A stretch of DNA of 64,000 nucleotides from contig NADL03000743.1 of assembly GCA_002205965.3 (NCBI GenBank), positions 124,001 to 188,000 on the forward strand. Direction: 5' to 3'. This DNA comes from Kappaphycus alvarezii. Taxonomy: Eukaryota; Rhodophyta; Florideophyceae; Gigartinales; Solieriaceae. Positions 11,839 through 24,694 of the stretch are shown here, piece by piece; the first letter of the stretch is position 1; each line of letters opens with the position of its first letter. Position numbers and translations under genes: made by a program. The notes below the pieces were generated by a model that was not told where the DNA came from, made no database searches, and worked only from the letters and a program-made list of their open reading frames with translations.

Positions 11839-14800
11839 CTGTAAAATAACAATTTTTAAAGACAAGGAGTCTGACCGTCCGTGATTATCGTACATCGAGA
11901 TCAGTGCATTAATAATCAGAAGTTGCATTCAGCAATCAATAATATTGCGATTTCTCTCGGTAAATGACTATATCATTCAATTCGTATAAATATTTTTTGT
12001 GCAGAGATTGTAGAAATCCATTGTGTAAGATTGTAAAATTACTTCTTTATATTTATCCCAAAAGGAACTAAGCATTGCAAGATAAGAACCAAGCATTCAG
12101 TTGATGTACGAGTAAAAGAAATCTTCAAATTCATATTTCAAATACATTGAATAACTTTGTAACAGTCTGTAAATGTGCAAAAATTTAGAGTCTCTGAACG
12201 ATTATTCCTGCAGTAGGTTTGTAATAACTTGTTCTAAAAACAGTAAGCAGCAAAAAAGATTACTGCCGTAAGGGTTGCGAAATGTCAAACATTTCAAGGG
12301 AAATGAAATCTTTTTCGTTCTTATTCAACACTTCTAATGCTCCTTTTTGAGTTAGGAACAGCAAAAATACGATTTGGGAAGCATTATCATAGTTATGAAA
12401 TGAAACTACTGTCTACAGTCAGCTAGTCGTCATCAATTCCGGCATATCACTCAGCGTCTGATTTGAGTCGCTTTGCGATATGATAACGGTGGCTACATTA
12501 TTAGTTTGATACTTTTCGAGATTTGGCCCAGAGCCTTGTTCCTAAGTATTCTTTCGAGACTCCATGACGGCCACTCATGCTAGCACAGTTGTTTTTTCCC
12601 TTGAAAAGATTGCTGAGGCCCACAGAGACCTATATGTTCTAATAGAGTCTTGATCAGACCTACGAGTACTGTAAAAGTCATGGGAGTGTTCCTTATGCCT
12701 CAAGAACGTGTCGAAATAACAATTATAGCACGTAGCCAATGGAACTGGCCAAACTGCTGAACAACATAACAACATTAAACCATACCATTACTGTCACTTA
12801 CATATCAACGACGGTACTTTCATGTACTATCGAAATTGTTAGTATCTCGTACGCTTATCCAAGGGCTATTCAACTGACAAAAATCCACCATAATACACTT
12901 ATTTTATGAAAGACGGCTATCTTTAGCAGCATCTAGCGCAGTCAGGGTAGAAATCATTTATCAAACCTCATAGGTATCCGTTGTAGGCACCACTTCAGTT
13001 ACTCGACCACTTTTATTTATCTACTGTATTTTAGTAATAGCACTAACTTTTCCTGACATATGCCTCGATAATATCATCCAAGTAGGCCCACTGTTCCAAC
13101 AAAGTCTCGTTTGGCGTTAACTCTAAAGCTAGAAAATCCATCACTGAACCACTACCTCCCTTTTTCTTCTCCTTTTATATTCCTTTATCTATTTTATCTG
13201 ACAGATGCGGTTCCATACATGCCTTTACTTCTACGTGGTTTAGTCACAGTTATCCTAGGACACACCTCCTCGGCTGATGAACGTGATAAACCAGCAGCTC
13301 TCAGCAAATTTTCAATTCTAGTAATGTCCGAACACCCTAATTCTCAGTATAGACCCCTCAAATCGTTCTATCAGAGAAAATCAAAATTTTGTTGGAACCT
13401 TTAAATACATCTTCTATCTCATCGAAACATCAAAGAGGTATTCGATCTAGTTTTTCAGCAGCTCAAGACACCATATCAGACTCTAGCGCCATCCAGTACT
13501 TATTACAGTATGTTTCCAGTAAAAATACACAAATGGTGAGGTTCCATATCTATAAATGCCCTCTCCATTCTTCAGAGTCTGAAATATTTCCGGTAATTCT
13601 CAAAAAAATGACCATTACATGACCACCTCGTCCGTCCGGACATTCGAGGTTGAACTTTTCATACGAAAATGCAAAAGATGTACAAAAAATGTCTCATTTA
13701 GGAATTACTTGCCACTCTTAAAGAAAAGAACCTTTCATAACATCAGCCTACATGTTTCCAATCCTGTTTATTTTGATATTTTAAATTCCTAAAAACAGTG
13801 AGTTTAATTCCAGCTCAAGTGGCTTGAGCGGTATTTTCCAAGCAGTTTTCGTAGAAGCGAAAAATACGAGCTTAAAGTTAATAGTTGATTCCTTAGGTCC
13901 TCCTTCCTTTTTAGCTCCCCTATTTTTTTGAAATCTATGCTGTTATTATTACTCTCTTACTACGGGGGCTTGCGCATCTGACATCTATCTGCTAACAATA
14001 TTTCCCACTCAATCCCTACAATGACCTCGGACATCCTTCATGTCACTAATTCTTTGTCTTCGCACTAATTCCAATAACCTCTCCCTTCGTCCCATCATCC
14101 TTGTAGCTGATTTCTTGGATGAATTAACTTAAATCTAGTATATATCTGACTCGCCTAATATTGCACAAACTATCAGGCATCCGTTCGTCTGAATTTCACC
14201 TCAACGAGGAAATTAAAATCTAAATAGCTAGATCTCCATATAAAATATTGAATTGATGATTCTATAAAACCTGTAAATACATGCATAGCTTAACTTAATA
14301 TATTCTCCCGCCAGATGCTTCACACAGGTAGCTGAAATTTGCGAAGATGAAAGAATCTGCTGGAAAGGCCTGGCTGTAATAGATTTTTTTGACTCTTTCC
14401 TTTTTTCGGAAGCACCTCTTTTCCTGCTTGAATTCAGTCGCTAAGATATGTCTGCTTTAGTGCGAGGAGATATTTTCCACTCTGTAAGAAATTTCAGTGT
14501 GGGAGCAGTGTTTTGTCCTCCTTAGATTTTTGTTCCCAGTGCCTGGATTTCTGTGCCTCAGCAATTGATGGAACACCTCTCTGTTCTTTTGCAATCGTTA
14601 TAACTCTTACCTTCTCGAAATCGAGCAGGTCATTCAGTTTTATAGTTATATGAGTATTGATATAAGGCTCTACAGGGACGCTCGCACATCGCGACTGGTA
14701 TTGACGCTAAAGCAGGGCACTTCTCAGTATATTAAAAGGGGGTATATATCTTATCTATAAAAACTATGATTCTGCCATTTCCTGTAAATTCAAGGGGAAA

Positions 14801-15194
14801 GTTTTAATTTTTTAAGTTAGATACAACCGTTTTTTGTGATTTTAGTTATGCGTGTCTCGAATTAGTACGCGAGGAGCAAACTTGAACAATTTTCGAAATT
14901 TTTGTTGTGCAAAAAAAATTTGTACAGAGTCAACGTGAAGTATGCGAAAAAACAAAATCATTACCAGCATCGCCCGTACTTTGGGCACAAAACAGGCTCA
15001 CGAATTTTGCTGCCCTGCTATAACACAAGCAGTAGCAAAGGAGCAAATCGCATTTTTACTACTTATTGAGTACTTCACAATCAGAATATGTTACTTAAGT
15101 ATTGTTCAGATGGATTTATTTATTTATGAATTGTCCATATAAACGACTTTTGGGCATCATCGGCATTTGTTCTGCCCCTCCAGAATGATAAATA
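11839..15194. other. A+T-rich stretch, no supportable gene
   Basis: Open frames at 12575-12775 (minus), 13111-13404 and 13389-13622 (plus) have no recognisable motifs and lack consistent splice context; I do not call them. No repeats beyond low complexity are apparent until the purine-rich duplication starting at 15195. Confidence 0.5.
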
Positions 15195-15590
15195 GAACGA
15201 GAGAGCGGGGGCGAGGGAGCCAGACAGGAGTGAGGGAGGGAGCGGGAGAGCAGGAGAGAGAGACAGAGAAGGGGAGTAAGAGTGAGGGACCGAGATGGAG
15301 AGATAAGAGAGGAGAAGGTGGTGAGGAACTTTACTCGGGCAGAAGATGGAGAGAGACCGGGGCTTACATAGACTGATGCTTTCTGTTGATCGAAGGAAGT
15401 TTCCAGAAGACATGTAGACGACGGTGAGTGTCTAACCCTAAACTTGCTTGAGCTGTTCTAAAGTAGATCAGCTCAAGCTTACAGCACTGTACGGTGCATA
15501 AACATAAAGGTCAAGTTCTTGGTTGAACGGTAAAGTACAGTAATAACTGTAAGCCTCTTTGCGAGTTGTCAGCTGTCAGCAAAAGTCAAA
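15195..15590 (+). repeat. Diverged direct repeat, copy 1, with GA-rich head
   Basis: Matches 16090-16465 in order. First comes a strongly purine-rich (GA) head of about 170 bp. Then come shared blocks such as GAAGGTGGTG, TGTAGACGACGGTGAG, AACTTGCTTGAGCTG, CTTACAGCACTGT and ATAAACATAAAGGTCAAG. Divergence is high (many substitutions and small indels). The two copies lie about 900 bp apart in the same orientation immediately to the left of the old minus-strand copia element, so decayed LTR or 3'UTR sequence is one possibility, unproven. Confidence 0.6.
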
Positions 15591-16089
15591 GAAATGAAAT
15601 TACACTAACACAGAACAACAACGACAAAAAACTATAGCTTACTCAGCTAAGCCCAAATCGGCATGAAAATACACCCTTACGCCGTCCAGAACACTCCCTC
15701 GTCCCTGACCTCTACTGCTTGCTCAGTTCCCTTCGTCTGGTGTCGTTGCTTGTTTGCAAACAAAATTGTCGTTTGGAGATACCTGGGAGTCTATATAATT
15801 AATCTTACTCTCTGCAGAGGGAGGGGAACTTAGTGCGCAAAGGCAATTAAAGAACGGTTGAGGAAATTTAGCCTCGCTAAATACAAATAAAGTGGTCAAG
15901 TAAAGAGGAGTGTTTGGAGAAGAGTAATAGAAGTAAAGCAAAGGAACTTAGTGGAGCGTAAAATTAATGAAAAGGTCGACTCCCGCTGGTCCCGCCCTTA
16001 TTCATTCTCCGCCCAAAAATCGCCGCTCATTTGTTCTTATTCAATGCTCCGAAACTCCTCCGTGCATGAAATGTGTTCCCTGGTGGACA

Positions 16090-16465
16090 GAACTAGAAAG
16101 AGAGGGATAGATATAGCTATTGAAAATAGAGAGAGGGATACAGAGACAACGAGGGGGCGGAGCCTGGAGAGAAAGTTTAGAGAGATGAAGGTGGTGTGGA
16201 CTGTACTCAGACCGGAGTTGGAGCGAGACCACGGCTTGCACAGACCTCGACTCGAGTCGACTGAATAGTCCAAAAGATCAAAGTAAGTGTCTAGAAAATC
16301 TGTAGACAACGGTGAGATGTTTACTCTGAACTTATTTAAGCTGATTTAAAAGATATCAGCGCAAACTTAAAGCACTGTGAGGCAAATAAACGTACCAGTC
16401 AAGATCTAGGTTGGGCATAAAATTGAATATTGCCTGTGAGCCGCTAAACGCTCTGTCATCACTAG
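16090..16465 (+). repeat. Diverged direct repeat, copy 2
   Basis: Second copy of the 15195-15590 unit. Corresponding blocks are TGTAGACAACGGTGAG, AACTTATTTAAGCTG, CTTAAAGCACTGT and ATAAACGTACCAGTCAAG. It is followed by a short AAT/AAC trinucleotide-rich run near 16543-16565. Confidence 0.6.
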
Positions 16466-16639
16466 CATAACCATAGTAATTACAAAAACAAGCCCCTTCA
16501 AAATAGAATCGGACCAAAATAGGGCTCTTCGATCTTATAACCAATAATAATAACAATAATAATAGTTTCTCAGACTTGAAAACGCAAATCCCAATGCACT
16601 TCAAAACTTCAAGAACTTGACTCCAAGCAATTTTTTCGT

Positions 16640-17300
16640 CAGAATATAAGAGAATTCTTCATCTGTTCCGAACGCAATAGGGCGGTCCGCCTTGCAGCCA
16701 TAGTCTCTTGAAGGAGATAGTAGCGAATGTCAATGTGATTGTTACTATCTTTAACAGAATGGTTACTTGCAACTCAGAATTATCCTGAGTTTTCGACAAG
16801 GATTGAAATCGGAGTCACCCGAGTTGCGTCGAGTATCTCACAGAGGTTATAAGGCAAATAAATGGACCCCTTACAAGCAGAGAAAAGCGAAATGTACTCC
16901 GCTTCACAGAACCATAAAGATACACATCCTTACTTTTGGGGGTGCTAAAAACCGGCGCCCTGGATGTTTTGAAGACAACAATTGAGGTCTACTGCCTGAA
17001 AAACGACAGTCGACCAAACAATTGCCACTTTATTCGATGATTGCTCGAGCGGAAGAGGGTCCAAAGCTATTTATAAGATCTATGTTTCTCTTCAAATAGC
17101 GATGCACCCCGTTTATTGCTTCCCGTTGGCTCAAAGAAATATTTTACAGTGCTGTGAAATCTTTCCGACTGCAAACCCAATGTCAAGGCGAGTAACCATT
17201 ACCAGATACATGTGACTTCCGATTGCGGAGCGATTCAGTGTCGATAAAGGAAGTTAATTGTATCCTTCGTCGTCCTTTCCTTTACCTGTGAGAACCATAG
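16640..17300 (-). pseudogene. copia RNase H and connection domain remnant
   Basis: Minus-strand reading gives, from 17300 downward, a segment with LPLSTLNRSAIGSHMYLVM and VTRLDIGFAVGK (the conserved region between RT and RNase H). Then comes the RNase H hallmark EAEYISLFSACKGSIYL near 16900-16840, and finally NHIDIRYYLLQE near 16710, equivalent to the copia C-terminal 'K-H-I-D-I-R-Y-H' motif. Several frames are needed, with stops between them. Confidence 0.85.
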
Positions 17301-17329
17301 GATTATTTACAGTCTTTGAATTATTTTAA

Positions 17330-18360
17330 AGCTCCTTTTTACCTTCTAGATGCATTAATTTGGATAGATTTTTTACGCAAGCTACCGCGACATATCAAAA
17401 TCCTCCTCGACAACATTCATTGAGTACTTCCGAAGCTACATGACGTCGCGAGAAGAATTGAGGAACGTTCTTTCTGTGAAGGACGACAAACGCTCCCACT
17501 TGGAGGCCGTTAACTTCAGAGCATTCCAACTTCGAAGAAACTTCCCCGCACACATGGTAAATGCAGACCTCACACCCCAACGGGAAACGATATGCAGAGC
17601 ACTGCTACATGGGATCTCGATACCAAAGAAAATAATGTTCCCAATACTTCATGAAGGAGTCTGAAGAATTCGTGCCCGCGAAGTAAAATGGCGCGTATGC
17701 TCCTCCTCAGGGGACAGCGAAGTGTTAACAGAAGTGATGTGCGATCACGAGCACCCACAGCAAAAGCGAAAGCGAAAGGCCGCCTCCGGAATGCGAAAGT
17801 ATTTTTGGATTCCAGAAGTAAAATTGACAACAATTCAAAGCACCGTCTCCCTTAGTGCTGAAATAGGCAATAATAAGAATTGAAACTTGTCCACTATAAC
17901 AGGACTGAACACAGGAAGACTAGTTAGACACAACGAGGAGAGTGAATGACCAGTGTTGGTACCATTGGCTTTTCATCTCTTAAAACAGGCCCAAGCAATG
18001 ATCGCTTGGTGCTCCGGATGAAGACACACTAACTCGCGGTTATATTAATTATTTAATTACATTGGACAGCGAGTTTTCTCTAAATAAAACGTCTTGCTGG
18101 ATAGACATTACGTTTTCTTTCAGCTCGGTGATGGACAAATTGGATCAACCAGCCGCCAGTTTTATTTGAAATTCGGGACAAACGACGAGAAGAGTCGGAA
18201 GGAGCATCAATAGTGTACGTAACACGGTTCCCATCTTAGATTGAAGGAAAGGACTCCATATTTAATGACTCACTGAAGAAAAACTAATCTACATACATTT
18301 GAACATCTGATTTCCGTCAATATAATACTCATTCTCTTGTGGAGCTTCTTCGAAGAAAGC
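17330..18360 (-). pseudogene. copia reverse transcriptase and integrase C-terminal remnant
   Basis: Near 17480-17390 the minus strand reads MNVVEEDFDMSR, matching the copia RT segment 'L-G-M-x-V-x-x-x-D-x-x-x-x-x-Q-x-x-Y' that follows the YVDD palm. Around 18360-18300 it reads FFEEAPQENEYYIDG, typical of the region after the integrase core ('R-D-V-x-F-x-E'). The YVDD box itself is not recognisable, and this part is the most decayed of the element. Confidence 0.6.
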
Positions 18361-18970
18361 CGTAATTGTGTTGATTTGAGGAATAACTGGAAGATTCATC
18401 AAGAGTTATGTCCTAAGGTATCCCATAAATTATTTTCTTTTCTTTATTAAAGAGTAAATCATTATCAGTTCTTTACGAGATTGCGGGTCCTGTTATTTTG
18501 ATCCTTCTTAAGCACAATGTACCAACATTTCCTGCAAAAACTCACATCTTGGAGATGTTTGAAGGTATTACATTCTGTAGTGGATAGTTTGTATTGCGTA
18601 TCGGTAAGGTGCTGAAGATAACTCGATTAAGTATGTAGACGGCGGCGAAAATTGCTTCGGACTAGAAAAAATTCGAAAGTAACTTTTGATGCAGCATATA
18701 TTGGATTATGTTGAGACGACTTCTGTTCATTCGCGATGTCGTCCCATTTTTCTGATTATTATGAGAAGAAGTGAGCTGTTGCTGAATATCTTATTCCTCT
18801 ATGAAGTTATTGAATTCCATAAGAGGAATTCTCCGCCATTTTATTACCATAGAGCCTTTTAGCAGAATATTCAAATCCACGAAAATGACTTTCGTGTCAA
18901 GTAAATGGTGGATTTGAAGGTCCTAAGGAAATTTTTTTGTATTTATCCGCAAGACCCTTTTTTTATTGAA

Positions 18971-19400
18971 TCACTCCAATAACTTCGACTTGTAAATGAT
19001 AAGGTAAACTATTGTCCATTTGGAGCAATCGTAGATAAACGACACGAAGTACCAAGCCCCACTGACGGACGTCCTTTCAACAGGCCTCATAACGTCTGCG
19101 TGAACCAATTGAGTGGTCTTTGTGGAATGCCTCTCTTTCAACACTGGGGTTGGTGCACGGTAGGAGTTGCCGAGAATGTATACAACCAAAGAGTCCGTTG
19201 TGTCAGAACTGCCTAACTTAAGACTTCTTTCAGCTCCGTGGGTAACGAAAGATTGATTAAAACGGAGCTTGATATGAGCAAGTCGCTCAGGGAAATTTTA
19301 AAGAGAACTAAGCAAATGAATTGCCGGAACACTAGACTTTGCCGGACTTGGACAAATATTTCATGTGTTGAGGTCTTTCTTAAGAGTTTCATTGGCAACT
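18971..19400 (-). pseudogene. copia integrase N-terminal and core remnant
   Basis: The minus-strand frame 19189-18971 reads QLVHADVMRPVERTSVSGA then YFVSFIYDCSKWTIVYL, equivalent to the canonical copia 'H-x-D-V-C-G-P ... Y-F-x-x-F-I-D-D-x-S-R' around the first catalytic Asp, which is retained here as HAD. The preceding frame (to about 19400) probably holds the remains of the gag-pre-integrase HHCC zinc finger, but its ligands are not clear. Confidence 0.75.
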
Positions 19401-19644
19401 ATTAAGCCATCCGTTTGTTTAGTTATAACTAAACCGTCGCAGCTGAAAGAATAATAAATGCCACGATCAGCCATAGCAGACACCGAAAGCAGCTGTTGTT
19501 AAAGCCTAGAAACGTTAAGAACGCTATTGAACAAGCATTTGACACTATTATTGTTACGGCGGGGAGTTACAGTTACATCACCAGAGCCTTCGATTGACGC
19601 TGTGTAATCCGCTCCCAGATCTAGATTTTACTTGTACCAAGAGG

Positions 19645-19715
19645 CACGATATGTCACAAAAGCCGCTCGATCGTGTATCACATGCGAGTTACAGCCCGAT
19701 TCAATTACCGAGTCA
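19645..19715 (-). pseudogene. copia aspartic protease remnant
   Basis: A short minus-strand reading gives VIESGCNSHVIHDR followed by an AAFVTYR segment. This is the copia protease active site ('D-S-G-[AC]-[ST]-x-H-x') with the catalytic Asp replaced by Glu. It lies in the expected place between the zinc knuckle and the integrase. Confidence 0.7.
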
Positions 19716-20054
19716 CTGCGAAGTATAGGGGAGTCCCAATTGTTTGAAGTGCGAACCTTTTTTGATTTGATATTTTGAGATAAAAGTAATGGATCTTTTC
19801 ATTGGAAATGTGATCGATGGTAGAAGTAACAGGTATGAGATCCTTTTTGGAGGCTTATGTTTTATCTTCGCGAAAAGAGGCTTAATGATTGGACATTCTT
19901 ACTAGGCAGACAATGTCTCTAATTCTTCCTTTATCAAGGCCTCTATTTCCTCCTTTACCCAGGAGAGTCTTGGATGCTACAATACCTTTAACACCATTCC
20001 AAAACTTTTCCAATTTAGTCCGATCTTTGTGGCCAACAGGATCTAAATAGGACT

Positions 20055-20780
20055 CCTTTTTGAAGTCACGACTGCTGTAGAGGTACTTGTCACAGTAAAT
20101 GCACACGTCAACTGCAAAGTCTCTCTTGAACTTTAGATGCTTTTTAGAAAAAAGAGCTGCAGGGTCTGAAGATTTCGAGGCTCCATATTATCTTTTTGAA
20201 TAGCTCTAATATCTCCTGGTGGAATCTGTTTTGAACAAACTCTAAGGATACCTTTTTATCATCCATTTGAGCAGCATCGAGTGCTGAGATGAGAATCATG
20301 AAGCTATCACATAGACCATTGAGTAGTTCTATTGCCATTTAGATGTACTCGATGTAGACGTACATATATTTGAGAGTTGCAGTGAGCTGTCGAATACAGT
20401 CGGCGAAAGAAAGTATCTATTTAGGCTTCACCTTGTCGACATAGAATCGACTACTGGCGGTGATGTTTTTTGAGAATGGTCCTTTTCTCAAAAATATTAC
20501 AAATAAGCTACCACATGATCTTGGAGGTATTGACATTTTGTATTTGCTCAAGATGCGTAGCGAAGAGAGTCAGTCCCATATTTCGCCTGGCCTTACAGTA
20601 TGCCCTCTTCCAGGCAGCGTAAGTCGGCGAGGAAGGTTCAGTGGGTTCTTTAACTCCTCTTAAATAATTGTATGAGCTGCATTCGAAGTATGTAATTTGT
20701 AATCGCGGAGCTTTTCGAGACTGTCAACGCGAAGTCAAGAGGAATCTGTGAAGCAATGTAATTTTGTGAAAGGGAACTGC
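20055..20780 (-). pseudogene. copia Gag remnant with ruined zinc knuckle
   Basis: From about 20780 the minus strand reads fragments of a UBN2-type Gag: LRDYKLHTSNAAHTII, then ILSFADCIRQLTATLKYMY, then MAIELLNGLCDSFMILISAL in the frame 20338-20144. At 20106-20060 comes CIYCDKYLYSSRDF, which aligns to a CX2CX4HX4C knuckle with His changed to Tyr and the last Cys changed to Phe. Multiple frames and stops show it is inactive. Confidence 0.8.
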
Positions 20781-23700
20781 GTCTATCAAAAGAGGTCAGA
20801 AAGTGACTCGAAATTGTATCTACTTATTTTCACGACTGACGAGCCTGTCTTGATCGTGTCTCGTCTGTAACAGGCAATTGTAGCGGAAACAAGAAGTGAT
20901 AGCAGCTCTCTTTTTGACGCGATTTTGACACTTCTTACCATTACTTTGCTGCTTGGGCTGCTCTGCTCTGGATAATTTGACCTCAAAGAGGCCGCAGGTA
21001 AAAAGGAAGGCTCAAACTTTCAGGTGGCGATATTATTAGGAGATGAAGGTCGAAAGACCGAGGAAGGGGGAAAAAGAACTGAAGAACGTTAATTGACGGA
21101 GGGAGCAGTAGTAACTCTTCCAGAGGGAACAAAAGAAGCAGTATAAGGGGCAACGGATTAGGATTTTCAGGTGTCTTTGAGATCAAGAAAACGACTTTGA
21201 CAGGTTTTTTTAGTTTTTATCCCGACTTTTTTGTCCTTTCAGCCTGAAGATGTGGCTACAAGACACCGGAAGGGGCTTCGAGCGGAGTTTAACGATCCTC
21301 TTCGATGATGCTCCAGCGGTGGCCTTATTTTCTAAGGGCTATAATGTGCTCCAGTAATTCCTTCTTTTTCGGACAGGAAGGGTGGGTTTGTTTAAAACCT
21401 GTAGTGGTAGCAGTGGAAGAGATGTCACTACTTCATCCGTCCTACTCGTTGTCTGGTTCGTCGATAAAACGATAATCCTGCCGATGTCCTTCGCAATTTG
21501 CGAAGCGAGTCCGAGCAGGGGAACAAAATCGGAAGCAACGTACGAAAACATTTTCCAAGGGGATCTTGATGCCACGCCTAAAGAAGGAAAGGCAGATAAC
21601 CACTGAAGGCATGGAATTGCGAGTTCAGGTGGAGAATGAGATGAATTATGAGAGGGATTAAGGAAGTAAAAGAGTGATGAGGTTTGGACGGATTGTTGAA
21701 ACGATCCACTGGCCGTGAGGCAAGCCCAGTTATGTGACACAGAGAAAAATCAAACAACAACGATGAGTCGGACCGCAAGATGGACTGATCTGTAGTTCGG
21801 GGATTTAGAACGAAGACTGACCGCAAAAACAACCGGATTAGCTAATGCAGACTCGACTAAAATCAGAAAAGCCACAAGGAAGAATTTCAGCAGATAGTGC
21901 GGCGGCGACAACTAAGTCACGCCAAACCAAAAGCAGCTTTTTTAATCTCTACCTCCCTACACAAAGTTTGGGGCCGCCTCCTCGAGAAAATTGTTTCTTT
22001 TTCCCTAAATGGATTGCAGGTTGGCCCTAATCCAACCACAGAAGTCGGCTTCGGACGTACCTGCTTGATCGCACTGAAAGTAGGTAAGAACACGCTGTGG
22101 AAGGAAAACAAGAGCAGAAAAGAGACACAAAACCACTATTGAAATTTTTGCGACCTTCAAACGCCATTTTAGGATCTATTTGGGGCCCACAAGGCCGTTT
22201 CTAGGCTTAAAAACGACATAATTCGTGGGGCAAGCCAATCAGATTCTACCCTTTGGACAAATAAGCCCATGTGCCAGTGCGTTGTGCATGAAGCCTCCGC
22301 TAGCATCTCGCCAGTAGAAAGCACTGCAAAATCCTGGCTCACTTAAATCCGTAGACCCTGTTTTCAGTATCTTATGGAGTCGCTAGAGACAAAAAAGAAC
22401 ATAATAAAAAAAAGAAAATTCCTCGAACTGAGGTTTAGAAGATAAGAAGTCCTGTACACCGTTCTAGCTATCATCCACATAAACCATAGAACTCAGGGGA
22501 GTTTCACCCATGAGCCCAGTCCGGAGGACAGATAGTGGGGTAATTTCGCAGTTTTCGGTGATTCAGCATGACCGCAGTGTACTGCAGAACAAACGCTGAG
22601 ACATGTGTCTTGTGATTTCGAAATACAGAGAGGCACCCTGCTGATCGGCTGTAAAGTTTCTGGGGTCATTCAGACTCTGAAGTCCGCATGATCTGATCTG
22701 TCCGTAGATATTAATGTCGATAAGTGGAAGGTCAATACCTTCGGCACGACAACGTATCACGTAGTGCTCCCTTTTCCGCTATTCGGCCCGGGTCGGTGCT
22801 GAGAGGTCTCCGTTTGAATGGTTGCAATATGGCGCGGAGTGAGGGATGACAACTGTCACATGAAGTCCCTGTGCGGTGGAGGTTCGTCGATGAAGAGTTT
22901 CAGTGCGCTCTGCTCGACTGGGCTCTTGTGGAGGTCAGCGGCAAAGATCCGCTCCCGAGAAACAGTGAACGAAACTGCTGGGCTTGTAAGGACGCGGTAA
23001 AGAATATCTCTAGGATGGTTTTAGCCGCGCACCGCACCCACATCAACTTTGCAGGTTGTTGCGTGATTGCCTATTACGTCGAAGAGATGTGAAACAGCAT
23101 ATATACTTTCAAGGCCGGTAAAGTAGCGCTTGAGGCTGCATAATATTGGGTTGTCTAAGTGAAGGCCGGCCACCATGCGCCACAGCTTTCCTGAGGTGTA
23201 CAGGTCGGTGAAAAGCAGTGAAAGTGTTGAAAAGATGGCGGTAGACGTGCAGGATGTGCTAGAGTCCACGCAAGTAAAACGATGCCAAGAAGAGGCAGTA
23301 GGGACCTATGATTGTAGCATGGAGAGGCGGGAGAATTAGAAGTGACAATTGATATCTTCTTGGAGGCTGTTTTCGAGGTGGTGAGAGCTTTAGATGATTG
23401 CTTCTAGTTGTAGCTTTGCAGAAAAGTCAAAACTCATGGCTAGGGTGTCGTAGGATGGGCCAAAAGCCTGGCGAATCGCGTGGGGACTGCGTGTGGAAGT
23501 CGTCGAGTGAGGGGCAATTTTGTGGCGTTTGAAGCTGTGAAGACGATGACGCTGATGGAAGTTCATCGGTTGAAGACGACGCCGCAATGGCGAAAGGGCA
23601 GCGTGTCATGAAGCCATGCGATGTCTGACACTTTCCGTTGATCTTGCTCGAAAACCCTTCCCAACCCTTTATCAAGTTGATTTGACTGGGGATGCAGTCC

Positions 23701-24385
23701 TCACATCAGAAGATTCAACACTGGTATGACTAGGTGCTGCGTGAATATGAGTTGAGACGTGAATTGTGGACAGCAGGAAAGCTCTCTAGAAGTTAGTCTT
23801 TTGGAATTTCAAGAACGTAATTTCTGTGTATCATTGTTGTATTTGCCAAATGCCGTTTTGGCTTCGTGTCTAGGTGTCTTATGGTCTATAGAACGGATGC
23901 AAGATGGAGGTGGGCGGTATTAATTCGATGGTTCTCCTCAGATGCGTAGAGCCTGAAGTGAGAACGGCCTATGAGACTCGGGTTTAACCTCTATTCGTGT
24001 GTCTTGGATTGCCTCCCACCATCTCTGTGGTAATCCATGTTGATTTAGGAACTTAGCTTGACTTTATTTTGGTTTAACAAAGTAGGATACAAGTATATAT
24101 GGACTTAAAATGGGAGAGAAGCCTACGAGAGAATGTGCATCCGCATGTGTGTTCTCAACCGGTTTCTTCATTCCTTCTTTTCAATTTCTCTTAATTGAAC
24201 TCAACATTCCATATCCCAGGTCAATGCTAACGCTCTCGGTTATATCAAGACGAGAGTTAAGACGAAGCCATGTTTCACCTGGAACCTTTTAACGGTAAAA
24301 TTACAACTTTGCAGAGGAACACTCCGGATAATAGCTTGTAATGGGTATTCACGACGCTGACAAAGGCATTGACACCTATAACAAA
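20781..24385. other. Unassigned stretch left of the young copia
   Basis: No gene I can support. Open frames at 21339-21740 (minus, 133 codons), 22563-22760 and 23427-23675 (minus) and 22871-23092 (plus) show no recognised domain. The 21.0-21.2 kb part is purine-rich on the plus strand, which creates spurious Leu/Pro-rich minus frames. The 133-codon frame is long enough that a decayed gene cannot be excluded. Confidence 0.45.
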
Positions 24386-24390
24386 GGTGC
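24386..24390. repeat. Target-site duplication, left (GGTGC)
   Basis: GGTGC directly precedes the left LTR and recurs directly after the right LTR at 29212-29216, giving the 5-bp duplication expected of a Ty1/copia integrase. Confidence 0.95.
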
Positions 24391-24640
24391 TGGTGGACAT
24401 TGGATCATCGAGACGAATATTGACTCACTTAGAATTGTATTGACGTTCATTGATGTTTTATTTGAATCAACTGTATTGTACTTTTGTAATTAACGGTCGT
24501 AGGAATCGGTATATAAGCCAAAGGCTTTGTAAGTGAATTTAGCCATCGACCTCAAAAAAAATAAAATGTATGCATCTGATCCCGATCTACTGACAAACAA
24601 GAGATAGACTCGCAAAACAATTCAAATTTGTTATCTATCA
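24391..24640 (+). repeat. Left (5') LTR of the young copia
   Basis: 250 bp, starting TGGTGGACATTGG and ending TTATCTATCA (TG...CA). It holds a TATATAAG box (near 24511) and an AATAAA-like signal (AAAATAAAATG near 24560), consistent with promoter and polyadenylation roles of an LTR. Paired with 28962-29211. Confidence 0.97.
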
Positions 24641-24654
24641 GTGGTAGCATCGCT
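24641..24654 (+). promoter_or_regulatory. Primer-binding site (initiator Met tRNA-like)
   Basis: TGGTAGCATCGC begins one base after the LTR end. It resembles the TGGTAGCAGAGC-type site complementary to initiator Met tRNA used by many copia elements, with two bases off. Its position next to the LTR supports the call. Confidence 0.8.
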
Positions 24655-24694
24655 TTTTGTCCTTGACTTGGATTTCAATTTTGGCTCCAACAAA

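Larger units (their letters stand above)
16640..20780 (-). mobile_element. Old, heavily mutated Ty1/copia retrotransposon
   Basis: Read on the minus strand from 20780 to 16640, the order gag, zinc knuckle, protease, integrase, reverse transcriptase, RNase H is complete and collinear, which is the Ty1/copia order. Every domain carries stops and frameshifts, so this is a fossil. It differs clearly in sequence from the younger plus-strand copia at 24391-29211. LTRs were not found; the direct repeats at 15.2-16.5 kb are the only candidates on the 3' side. Parts are annotated separately. Confidence 0.85.

Noticed and set aside
13111-13622. Two adjoining plus-strand frames that could look like a gene
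   Set aside because: No recognised motif, no splice consensus at the register change, and the minus strand reads equally well.
15120-15413. Open frames of about 70-97 codons on both strands in the GA-rich tract
   Set aside because: Pure low-complexity purine-rich DNA gives Ser/Leu/Pro-rich or Arg/Glu/Gly-rich translations without stops; no protein support.
22563-23675. Possible minus-strand gene upstream of the young copia
   Set aside because: Register changes every 50-80 codons with no motif; a VYVDDS string near 22475 looks like an RT box but is followed by a stop and has no RT context.
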